Origin: DATBLZ01 sp036555065
GTDB lineage: Bacteria > Pseudomonadota > Gammaproteobacteria > Steroidobacterales > Rariloculaceae
Length of the DNA stretch: 64,000 bases
Reading direction: 5' to 3'
Assembly: GCA_036555065.1 (NCBI GenBank)
Contig: DATBLZ010000161.1
Location: 12,838 to 76,837, forward strand
Shown here piece after piece: positions 34,100 to 40,560 of this stretch. Under the pieces are notes generated by a model that ran no database searches, was not told the DNA's origin, and worked only from the letters and a program-made list of their open reading frames with translations. The translations under genes and the position numbers were made by a program. Each line of letters opens with the position of its first letter. Within the stretch, counting starts at the first letter, position 1.

Positions 34100-34900
34100 A
34101 TGGCACGTTTGATTCTAAGCTTGGATGGCCAAACTCTGGCCGAGTACAACATGACCAAGGAGCGCTACACGGTTGGCCGGCTCCCCGATAACGACATTCG
34201 CATCGACAACGCCGCGGTCAGCGGTCATCACTCGTTGATCATCAATATCCTCAACGATTCGTTCCTCGAGGATCTGAACAGCACGAATGGAACCTACGTC
34301 AACGGCAAGCTCATCAAAAAGCATGCGCTCCAGCACGATGACGTGATCACCGTCGGGCACCATCAGCTGCGCTACGTCGAAGATCAGGCCCAGGACGCCG
34401 CCGAGGATGAGTTCGAGAAGACCATGGTCATCGAGCCGAGCGGCCAGATGGAGAAGCGCGTCGTTCAGGCAGCCAAAGCCGCCGATGCGGTTGCCGCAGC
34501 GAGCGCAGCGCCTGCGAAGGCCGCAGCCAAGGAGCCGGCGAAGGAGAAGGAAGCCGCTAGGCCCAAGAAGCCCTTCTCGCCGACGACGACTCAGGACGTC
34601 GAGGAGCGCGCAGCCGCCGCCGCGACCCTGCCGGTCGCGAAGCTCCAAGTGCTGTCAGGGACGTTCGCCGGCCGCGAGCTCAAGCTCAACAAGGCGTTGA
34701 CGACGTTGGGCCGTCCGGGCGTTCAAGTCGCAGCCATTACGCGGCGCGCGGAAGGCTACTTCATCGTCCACGTCGAGAGCGGCGAGAAGGACAACTTTCC
34801 GCTCGTCAACGGCATGAGCATCGGCCCACAGGCGCGCGTGCTCAACGACAACGACGTCATTCAGCTCGCCGGCGTGAAGATGGGGTTCTTCCTAACCTGA
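34100..34900 (+). CDS. FHA-domain protein
   Basis: A 266-residue cytoplasmic protein. An N-terminal forkhead-associated domain (about 15-95) reads YTVGRLPDNDIRIDNAAVSG, HHSLIINILNDSF, LEDLNSTNGTYVNGKLIKKH, with the phosphothreonine-contact Arg, Ser and Asn all present. An Ala/Lys/Glu-rich linker (about 120-180) follows. A second, degenerate FHA-like domain (about 180-266: LQVLSGTFAGRELKLNKALT, LGRPGVQVAAITRR, FPLVNGMSI) lacks the SxxH pair. It begins seven bases after the phosphatase. It is probably the readout of kinase activity; Thr-rich segments in the linker (PFSPTTTQDVEE) could be phosphosites, which is inference. Confidence 0.93.
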   Translation: MARLILSLDGQTLAEYNMTKERYTVGRLPDNDIRIDNAAVSGHHSLIINILNDSFLEDLNSTNGTYVNGKLIKKHALQHDDVITVGHHQLRYVEDQAQDAAEDEFEKTMVIEPSGQMEKRVVQAAKAADAVAAASAAPAKAAAKEPAKEKEAARPKKPFSPTTTQDVEERAAAAATLPVAKLQVLSGTFAGRELKLNKALTTLGRPGVQVAAITRRAEGYFIVHVESGEKDNFPLVNGMSIGPQARVLNDNDVIQLAGVKMGFFLT

Positions 34901-34930
34901 CTGTCGAAGCGGCTTTGTGCGAGCGGCCTT

Positions 34931-34952
34931 GTGGGACCGGCTTTAGCCGCGA
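34931..34952 (+). repeat. REP-like palindrome (GTGGGACCGGCTTTAGCCGCGA)
   Basis: The core GGCTTTAGCC, preceded by GTGGGACC and followed by GCGA, forms a short hairpin between the FHA gene and the 3' end of dnaB. The same unit recurs at 39196-39217 and, inverted, at 39766-39787. Two degenerate partial copies precede it (34905-34930: AAGCGGCTTTGTGCGAGCGG). Confidence 0.7.
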
Positions 34953-34956
34953 TCCC

Positions 34957-37611
34957 TCAGAAAACGCCCTCGCCGTACGCCTCGGCCACGAGGTTCTCGA
35001 ATTTCGTGTATTCGCCGAGGAACGTGAGGTGGAACTCCCCGGTCGGGCCATTCCGCTGCTTGCCGATAATGATGTCGGCGACACCCTTGCGCGGCGTGTC
35101 GGGCTCGTAGACCTCCTCGCGATAGATGAAGACGATGAGGTCAGCGTCCTGCTCCAGGGCTCCGGAGTTATGCGTAACGAGGCCGTCGGCGAGCCAGTTC
35201 GCGGGACCCGGGACCGTGAGATCGAACACGTCTTCCTCGCCGTCGGGAGTGACGGCTACGACGCGATCCCAGAAAACGTCCGACTCGGACCATTCGCCAA
35301 TCTCCGGGGCTTCCCGGAGGCGAGCGTAGTCGGCAACCATCTCCCTGCCCGGTGCAAACGTGGAGTGGCGGCTTCCACCGTAGGCCGTACCACGCATTCG
35401 TGCCATGGCCCGGGTGGTGACGCCGCGCACACGCATTTGTCCGCGGATCGCGCCGAAGCTTTCGAGCGGTAGCGTAGCGACGTTCGGATTCGGCTCGATC
35501 GCCGATAGGTACCGCTCGAGCTCCGCGACAGACCCTGCGCGCGGCCCAAAGCCGCCGACGACGGCACAAAATCTGCGCTGGGCTTCGCTGCCGCTGACAT
35601 CGACCGAGAACACGGGTCGGTACCCGGGAGTATGGACGACGCGCAACCGCGCGACGATTCCCAGGCGCAACAGCAACGCCGCGACATCGTGAGCGAGTCG
35701 CGTGCTCGACGTCGAGAAGTGGACATTGGGCGCGCCGCGGCTTCCGGGCCTGCGCAGCGTGACCGAGCCAGCGGTTGCCCACAGGTGCCGCAACAAAAGC
35801 GCGATCTGGTCATCCGCGAGCGCGAATACGGCTCCTGGCAGGTGCTTCTCGTGCGAGCGCTGGCCGAAAATCCCGAGACTCTTGAGCCACGCGCCGACAC
35901 CGGCCGGGTGCCAACGGTTGCCATTGCCGCTAATAAGGAGCTGATGCCACCGGTCGCGACCTGCATAGCGCTTCACCTCGGCCCCAAAAGACTGCGCCGC
36001 CTCACGGACGGCCGTGCTGTTATCCTCCGATGCCGTCGCATAGCGTAAGGGTTGGTTCGACAGATAGCGGCCGTCCCCAACCAGATGCCCCAGCAAGATC
36101 AGATGATGTTCGGGCCAACGCAGCGGACGGGCAGGTTCCGGCACGCGCCGCGCCAGCGCGAGCCGGTGCCCCGGCGCAAGCGCTGCGACCTTCGTCCACC
36201 CGCTCCCGCTCAACAAGCGATGCTCGGCGGTCGCGCGAATCGACCGGCCGCTCGCGAGCTGCACACGGAATACAGGCTTGCGCCCCACGCGCCATATCTT
36301 GTCGGTGACTGCACGCGTAAAGCGCTGGTGCTCATCGAGGGACCACACTTCCGCTGTCGCCCCGACTAGACTGCGGATCGGCACACGCCGTCCGTCCGCG
36401 CAACACACGAGAGTATCGCCGGTGACGCACTCGCGAAGATCCGACATCACCGGACGCTTGTCGGTGCGCTGCTCGACGCTGCGGTTGAGCTGCGAGATTG
36501 CGATCACGGGAACATCGAGCTCTTTCGCGAGCGCCTTGAGCGAGCGCGAAATCTCGGAGATCTCGGTCGCGCGGTTCTCGACGGTGCCGACGACCTGCAT
36601 GAGTTGCAGATAATCGATCACGATGAGCCCCAACCCATGTTCGCGCTTCAAGCGCCTCGCGCGGGCGCGAACCTCGGTGGGAGTCAGCGACGAGCTATCG
36701 TCGATATGGATCGGCGCGCTCGACATCATCGATACGGCTGAATCGATGCGCGACCAATCCTCGTCCGAGAGCCTCCCGCGTCGCAAATTCGACTGGTTGA
36801 CGCGCCCGATCGAGCCGATCATCCGGAACGTCAGCTGCTCGGCCGACATTTCCATGCTGAATATCGCAACGGGTATTTGCTTGCCGATGGCCGCATTCTC
36901 GGCGATATTGATCGACAACGTGGTTTTTCCCATGGATGGTCTCCCCGCAACGATGATGAGGTCACCGCGCTGGAGTCCCGCCGTGAGCGAGTCCATCTCG
37001 TTAAAGCCCGTCGATACGCCTGTCACGTCAGCGCCCGCGTGGCTCAACATGTCGAGCCGATCGATCGTTTGCGACAAAACCTGTTTGATCGGCACGAAAC
37101 CCGCGCCGCGGCGCTGCCCGCGCTCGGCGATCTCGAACACGCGCTGCTCCGCGAGATCGACGAGCTCGCCGACGGTCCGGCCCTCGCTGTTGTGCACGCT
37201 CGTCGCAATATCCCCGCCGATTTGGATGAGCTCGCGCGCCATCGCATGCTCGCGGATGATGTTGGCGTAAGCGCGCACGTTGGCCGCGCTCGGCGTCTCC
37301 TCGACGATGCGGGCGATGTAGTCGAGCCCGCCTGCGGCCGCGAGCTCGCCGAGGCGCTCGAGATGCTCGCTGACCGTGACCGCGTCGGGCGGCTGCCCGC
37401 GCTCGACGAGCGTGCCGATCGTCGTAAAGATCAGGCGGTGGTCGGCGCGGTAGAAATCCTCGGCGCGGACGGCATCGGCAACTTGGTCCCATGCGCGCTG
37501 ATCGAGCATGAGGCCGCCGAGCAGCGAGCGCTCGGCTTCGACCGAGTGCGGCGGCAAGCGCAGCCTCTCGGTCGCGCGCCTTGCAAGCTCGGCGGCAGCC
37601 GATTCAGCCAT
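34957..37611 (-). CDS. dnaB: replicative DNA helicase DnaB with in-frame intein
   Basis: An 884-residue precursor; removing a 421-residue intein leaves a 463-residue DnaB. The N-terminal domain starts RLRLPPHSVEAERSLLGGLM. The RecA-like domain shows TGFNEMDSLTAGLQRGDLII, Walker A GRPSMGKTTLSINIAENA, NQSNLRRGRLSDEDWSRI, Walker B LGLIVIDYLQLMQV, AISQLNRSVEQRTDKRPVMS. The intein interrupts DLRE / SGALEQDADLI, the highly conserved motif next to the active site, so the host protein is active only after splicing. Downstream of the junction the sequence is normal (DIIIGKQRNGPTGEFHLTF, where the arginine-finger region lies). It follows rplI with a three-base gap. Confidence 0.97.
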   Translation of the reverse strand: MAESAAAELARRATERLRLPPHSVEAERSLLGGLMLDQRAWDQVADAVRAEDFYRADHRLIFTTIGTLVERGQPPDAVTVSEHLERLGELAAAGGLDYIARIVEETPSAANVRAYANIIREHAMARELIQIGGDIATSVHNSEGRTVGELVDLAEQRVFEIAERGQRRGAGFVPIKQVLSQTIDRLDMLSHAGADVTGVSTGFNEMDSLTAGLQRGDLIIVAGRPSMGKTTLSINIAENAAIGKQIPVAIFSMEMSAEQLTFRMIGSIGRVNQSNLRRGRLSDEDWSRIDSAVSMMSSAPIHIDDSSSLTPTEVRARARRLKREHGLGLIVIDYLQLMQVVGTVENRATEISEISRSLKALAKELDVPVIAISQLNRSVEQRTDKRPVMSDLRECVTGDTLVCCADGRRVPIRSLVGATAEVWSLDEHQRFTRAVTDKIWRVGRKPVFRVQLASGRSIRATAEHRLLSGSGWTKVAALAPGHRLALARRVPEPARPLRWPEHHLILLGHLVGDGRYLSNQPLRYATASEDNSTAVREAAQSFGAEVKRYAGRDRWHQLLISGNGNRWHPAGVGAWLKSLGIFGQRSHEKHLPGAVFALADDQIALLLRHLWATAGSVTLRRPGSRGAPNVHFSTSSTRLAHDVAALLLRLGIVARLRVVHTPGYRPVFSVDVSGSEAQRRFCAVVGGFGPRAGSVAELERYLSAIEPNPNVATLPLESFGAIRGQMRVRGVTTRAMARMRGTAYGGSRHSTFAPGREMVADYARLREAPEIGEWSESDVFWDRVVAVTPDGEEDVFDLTVPGPANWLADGLVTHNSGALEQDADLIVFIYREEVYEPDTPRKGVADIIIGKQRNGPTGEFHLTFLGEYTKFENLVAEAYGEGVF
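35167..36429 (-). other. DnaB intein with LAGLIDADG endonuclease domain (second catalytic Asp lost)
   Basis: Residues 395-815 of the dnaB product. Block A: CVTGDTLVCCADGRRVPI, with Cys1 nucleophile. Block B: TAEHRLLSGSGWTKVAAL, with the TxxH motif at 461-464. Blocks F/G: VFDLTVPGPANWLADGL and VTHN, ending in the His-Asn pair, then Ser+1. All splicing residues are in place. Between them is a LAGLIDADG-type domain: first motif LILLGHLVGDG (Asp513 intact), second motif LLRHLWATAGSV at 606-617, where the position normally held by Asp is Ala614. The endonuclease is therefore probably crippled while splicing is retained. Confidence 0.93.
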
Positions 37612-37614
37612 GCG

Positions 37615-38073
37615 CTACTCGGTTTGATCGACGGATTCGATGATGACGGTGACCGGGACGTTGATGTCCGCGTGCAAATGGAGATCCACGTGGTGCTCGC
37701 CGAGCACGCGCAGCGGGCCACTCGGCAGTCGGACCTCGCTACGCTCGACCGCAACGCCGAGCGCCGCGCAGGCCTCGGCGATATCCACTGTGCCGATCGA
37801 GCCGAAGAGCTTGCCTTCCGTGCCCGCCTCCGCGTGCAGGCGCAGCACCGCGCCCACGAGCTTCGCGGCGCGCTCTTTTGCGGCGGTGAGCTCGCCTTCG
37901 GCCTTTTTCTCGAGATCGGCGCGAATCTTCTCGAACTTCGCGATGTTCTCGGGCGTTGCGAGCGTGGCCTTTCCTTTAGGAATTAGGAAGTTACGCGCGA
38001 AACCTGATTTCACTTTGACGCGGTCGCCGATGCCGCCGACGTTGTCGACCTTATCCAACAATATGACTTCCAT
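37615..38073 (-). CDS. rplI: 50S ribosomal protein L9
   Basis: A 152-residue bL9. The N-terminal RNA-binding domain reads MEVILLDKVDNVGGIGDRVK and VKSGFARNFLIPKGKATLAT; a long connecting helix (RADLEKKAEGELTAAKERA) leads to the C-terminal domain with GKLFGSIGTVDIAEACAALG. Its start overlaps the 3' end of the DUF2232 gene by 23 bases; it precedes dnaB by three bases. Confidence 0.98.
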   Translation of the reverse strand: MEVILLDKVDNVGGIGDRVKVKSGFARNFLIPKGKATLATPENIAKFEKIRADLEKKAEGELTAAKERAAKLVGAVLRLHAEAGTEGKLFGSIGTVDIAEACAALGVAVERSEVRLPSGPLRVLGEHHVDLHLHADINVPVTVIIESVDQTE

Positions 38074-38935
38074 GGTTCTTCCTTGGACGCAACGCGAAAA
38101 TATTATCGACCAACCCGATGACGCTCAAACCCCCGAACGGAATCACGGCCCACGGGGTCACGAACAGTATATACACCGGCCAGAGCCACGCCGCATTCCA
38201 GCGACGCGCGTGCACCCAAGCGTGCACCACGGCGACTCCCTGAAACAAGAACGCAAACAGGGCAATCGGCGCCAGATTCTGCACGAGCGGCGTCTCCGCG
38301 ACGAACGCGATGCCGACGACGATGATCGCCGGGATGCCGAGGACGCGCCCCAAGCGCAATGCCCGGAATTCCGGCCCGAAATAGGGCTCCGCGCGCGCCA
38401 GCCCGAACGCCCAATAACCGAGAAACAACGCGCCCACCGATTGCAAGAAGGCCGCGGCGAATGTCATGCCCGGCAACAACGGGCCAAAGCTCTCGATCAA
38501 CGCAGCCTGCTCGGGTGGCGCCGCGTTTCCCCACACGAAGTCGGTGATTCTCTCGGCGAGCAAGCGCGCCAGAACCTCGTGCTCCGGTCCGAACACCGTG
38601 ACCGCGGCCGCGATCAGGGCCGTTGCGAGCACCGCTCCTTGGAATGCGAGCACGAGCAGCCCGCCCCAGCGCAGCAACGCCCCGATCAGCGCTCCCGTCA
38701 ACATCGTCGTTCCGCCGACGACGGCGACCTCGCGCCATTGGCCCCCGGTCACGACCGCGAGCAGCGCAAGCGCGGCGCTCGCCGCGAGCGCCGTAAGCAG
38801 GCCGTCGCGGGCCCCTCGATGGAGCGTATCGAGCACCATCAGCGCCGGCGCAACCGCGGGCAGCGGCGAGAACACGATCGCCGCGAGCACCAACCAGTAG
38901 CGCTGAGACAGCACCCATTGAACGAATACCCTCAC
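38051..38935 (-). CDS. DUF2232 (YybS-like) integral membrane protein
   Basis: A 294-residue membrane protein with about eight hydrophobic helices (YWLVLAAIVFSPLPAVAPAL, GLLTALAASAALALLAVVTG, LLPGMTFAAAFLQSVGALFL, AWLWPVYILFVTPWAVIPFG). The position between rpsR and rplI and the pattern match DUF2232 proteins of beta- and gammaproteobacteria. The function is unknown. The GTG at 38935 is chosen because GAGG precedes it by six bases and it lies 22 bases after rpsR. Confidence 0.85.
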   Translation of the reverse strand: MRVFVQWVLSQRYWLVLAAIVFSPLPAVAPALMVLDTLHRGARDGLLTALAASAALALLAVVTGGQWREVAVVGGTTMLTGALIGALLRWGGLLVLAFQGAVLATALIAAAVTVFGPEHEVLARLLAERITDFVWGNAAPPEQAALIESFGPLLPGMTFAAAFLQSVGALFLGYWAFGLARAEPYFGPEFRALRLGRVLGIPAIIVVGIAFVAETPLVQNLAPIALFAFLFQGVAVVHAWVHARRWNAAWLWPVYILFVTPWAVIPFGGLSVIGLVDNIFALRPRKNHGSHIVG

Positions 38936-38957
38936 CGGGCGCCTCGCCCGTACGTCG

Positions 38958-39182
38958 TCAGTGCTGATCCGTATAAGGCAACAAGGCCAGGAATCGCGCG
39001 CGCTTGACCGCGGTCGCAAGCTGCCGCTGATAGCGGGCGCTCGTCCCCGTGATGCGGCTCGGCACTATCTTGCCGGTCTCGGTGATATTGGCCTTGAGCG
39101 TCGCGAGATCCTTGTAGTCGATCTCCTCGACGCCTTCGGCGGTAAACCGGCAGAACTTCTTCCGTCGAAAATAGCGTGCCAT
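38958..39182 (-). CDS. rpsR: 30S ribosomal protein S18
   Basis: A 74-residue bS18: MARYFRRKKFCRFTAEGVEE, IDYKDLATLKANITETGKIV, PSRITGTSARYQRQLATAVK, RARFLALLPYTDQH. All conserved. ATG at 39182 is used; a longer in-frame reading crosses the REP-like hairpin between rpsF and rpsR. The Cys in KKFCRF could bind zinc as in C+ paralogues, but only one Cys is present. Confidence 0.98.
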   Translation of the reverse strand: MARYFRRKKFCRFTAEGVEEIDYKDLATLKANITETGKIVPSRITGTSARYQRQLATAVKRARFLALLPYTDQH

Positions 39183-39195
39183 CTCTTTCCCTCCT

Positions 39196-39217
39196 GTGGG
39201 AGCGGCTTTAGCCGCGA
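39196..39217 (+). repeat. REP-like palindrome in the rpsF-rpsR spacer
   Basis: GTGGGAGCGGCTTTAGCC followed by GCGA. The 14-base core GCGGCTTTAGCCGC folds into a 6-bp stem. It lies only 13 bases before the rpsR start codon on the minus strand, an unusual place, and could influence the rpsF/rpsR ratio. Confidence 0.75.
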
Positions 39218-39222
39218 CTCCT

Positions 39223-39675
39223 CTACCGCTCGGTGGGCTCATCGGGGACCTCCTCGACTTCCTCGACCGGCTCGTCGCTGCTCGCGGCATCCTGGTAGTC
39301 GCGGCGCGGTCGCGTGTCGCGGCCGGTCACCTGAGCCTCGCGCGCCTTCTCTTCCTCGTGCGCCTGCGCGATCGGCGAAGGCTCGGTAATCGCCTTGTCG
39401 CGGTGGATCACGAGGTGGCGCAGGACGGCATCGCTGAACCGGAACGCGCCGGTGAGCTCGTCGAGCGCGGCCTGCCCGCACTCGATGTTCATGAGCAAGT
39501 AGTGTGCTTTGTGGACTTTAGCGATGGAATGGGCCAGCTGCCTGCGACCCCAGTCTTCTTGGCGGTGAATCTTTCCGCCCGAGCCTTCGATGAGACTCCG
39601 GTAGCGCTCGAGCATCGCCGGAACCTGCTCACTCTGGTCAGGGTGGACCAGAAACACCACTTCGTAGTGTCGCAC
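39223..39675 (-). CDS. rpsF: 30S ribosomal protein S6
   Basis: A 150-residue bS6: MRHYEVVFLVHPDQSEQVPA, LIEGSGGKIHRQEDWGRRQL, AHSIAKVHKAHYLLMNIECG, LRHLVIHRDKAITEPSPI. The acidic C-terminal tail (about 40 residues, DEPVEEVEEVPDEPTER) is long, comparable to the Glu-rich tail modified by RimK in E. coli, although no Glu run is seen at the end. GTG at 39675 has an excellent ribosome-binding site (GAGAGGAG, five bases). First gene of the rpsF-rpsR-DUF2232-rplI-dnaB run. Confidence 0.97.
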   Translation of the reverse strand: MRHYEVVFLVHPDQSEQVPAMLERYRSLIEGSGGKIHRQEDWGRRQLAHSIAKVHKAHYLLMNIECGQAALDELTGAFRFSDAVLRHLVIHRDKAITEPSPIAQAHEEEKAREAQVTGRDTRPRRDYQDAASSDEPVEEVEEVPDEPTER

Positions 39676-39765
39676 TCGAACTCCTCTCGGTTGCAAGCCT
39701 CCCGACGAGCGGTGAGGCAAGGAGCGATCTAGTTTTAAGGGCGCGCCATGCTACTACAAAAAGAA

Positions 39766-39809
39766 TCGCGGCTAAAGCCGCTCCCACAGCTGAAGCCGCT
39801 CCTACGAGG
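39766..39809 (-). repeat. REP-like pair, inverted relative to the others
   Basis: TCGCGGCTAAAGCCGCTCCCAC at 39766-39787 is the reverse complement of the 39196 unit; a second partial copy, AGCTGAAGCCGCTCCTACGAGG, follows at 39788-39809 and runs into the rlmB stop region (39802). It separates rpsF from rlmB. Confidence 0.72.
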
Positions 39810-40560
39810 ACGCTTTGGGCGGCGATTGGCGCAGGAGCTCGAACAAGACGATGCCGGCCGCAACCGAAACGTTGAGGCTCGCGACGGTTCCGTGCATCGG
39901 GATGGCGACGAGCTCGTCGCACGACTCGCGCGTGAGCCGCCGCAGTCCCCGGGCTTCGGCGCCGAGCACGAGCGCGATCGGCGGGGCGAGCTTGGCCGCA
40001 TACAGCGACTGCGGAGCGGCCGAATCGGCGCCGACGATCCAAACACCGGCGTCCTTGAGCCAGCTGAGCGTACGCGCGAGATTCGGCGCCGTGAATACGG
40101 GCACGGACTCGGCAGCTCCGGTCGCGGCCTTTTGTGCGGCGCCGCCGAGCTTCGCGGAGTGCGCCCGCGGCACGACGACGGCGTCGACGGCCGCGGCGTC
40201 GGCCGTGCGCAGGCAAGCACCGAGATTTCTCGGGTCCTCGACCTGGTCGAGCACGAGGAGTCGGAGCGCTCGGCCGCGAGCGACGACGAGCTCCTCGAAG
40301 TCCTCGACCGTGAACTCCTTGCGGCCGCGGACCTCGAGAATCACACCCTGGTGGCTGCCGCCCTGCGCGAGCCGATCGAGCTCGCTGCGCGCTACGTAGC
40401 CGACCTCGGCGCCGGCCCGGTGCAGCCCCGCGCCGAGCGCGGCCAGGGGTCCTGCGCCGCGGTCGAGGAGCCAAGCGCGCACGACGTCGTCGGGCCGCCG
40501 CTCGAGCACCGCACGCGCGGCGTGCAAGCCGAAAACGAGCCGTGGACCGGTTTCAGCCAC
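39802..40560 (-). CDS. rlmB: 23S rRNA (guanosine2251-2'-O)-methyltransferase
   Basis: A 252-residue SPOUT methyltransferase that modifies Gm2251 in the P loop of 23S rRNA. An N-terminal substrate-binding domain starts RLVFGLHAARAVLERRPDDV. The SpoU domain shows LDQVEDPRNLGACLRTADAA, AVDAVVVPRAHSAKLGGAAQ, ALVLGAEARGLRRLTRESCD and IPMHGTVASLNVSVAAGIVL, the last with the Asn of motif 3. The GTG at 40560 overlaps the stop of rnr by eight bases, so both are co-translated, as is common for rnr-rlmB. Confidence 0.96.
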   Translation of the reverse strand: MAETGPRLVFGLHAARAVLERRPDDVVRAWLLDRGAGPLAALGAGLHRAGAEVGYVARSELDRLAQGGSHQGVILEVRGRKEFTVEDFEELVVARGRALRLLVLDQVEDPRNLGACLRTADAAAVDAVVVPRAHSAKLGGAAQKAATGAAESVPVFTAPNLARTLSWLKDAGVWIVGADSAAPQSLYAAKLAPPIALVLGAEARGLRRLTRESCDELVAIPMHGTVASLNVSVAAGIVLFELLRQSPPKASS

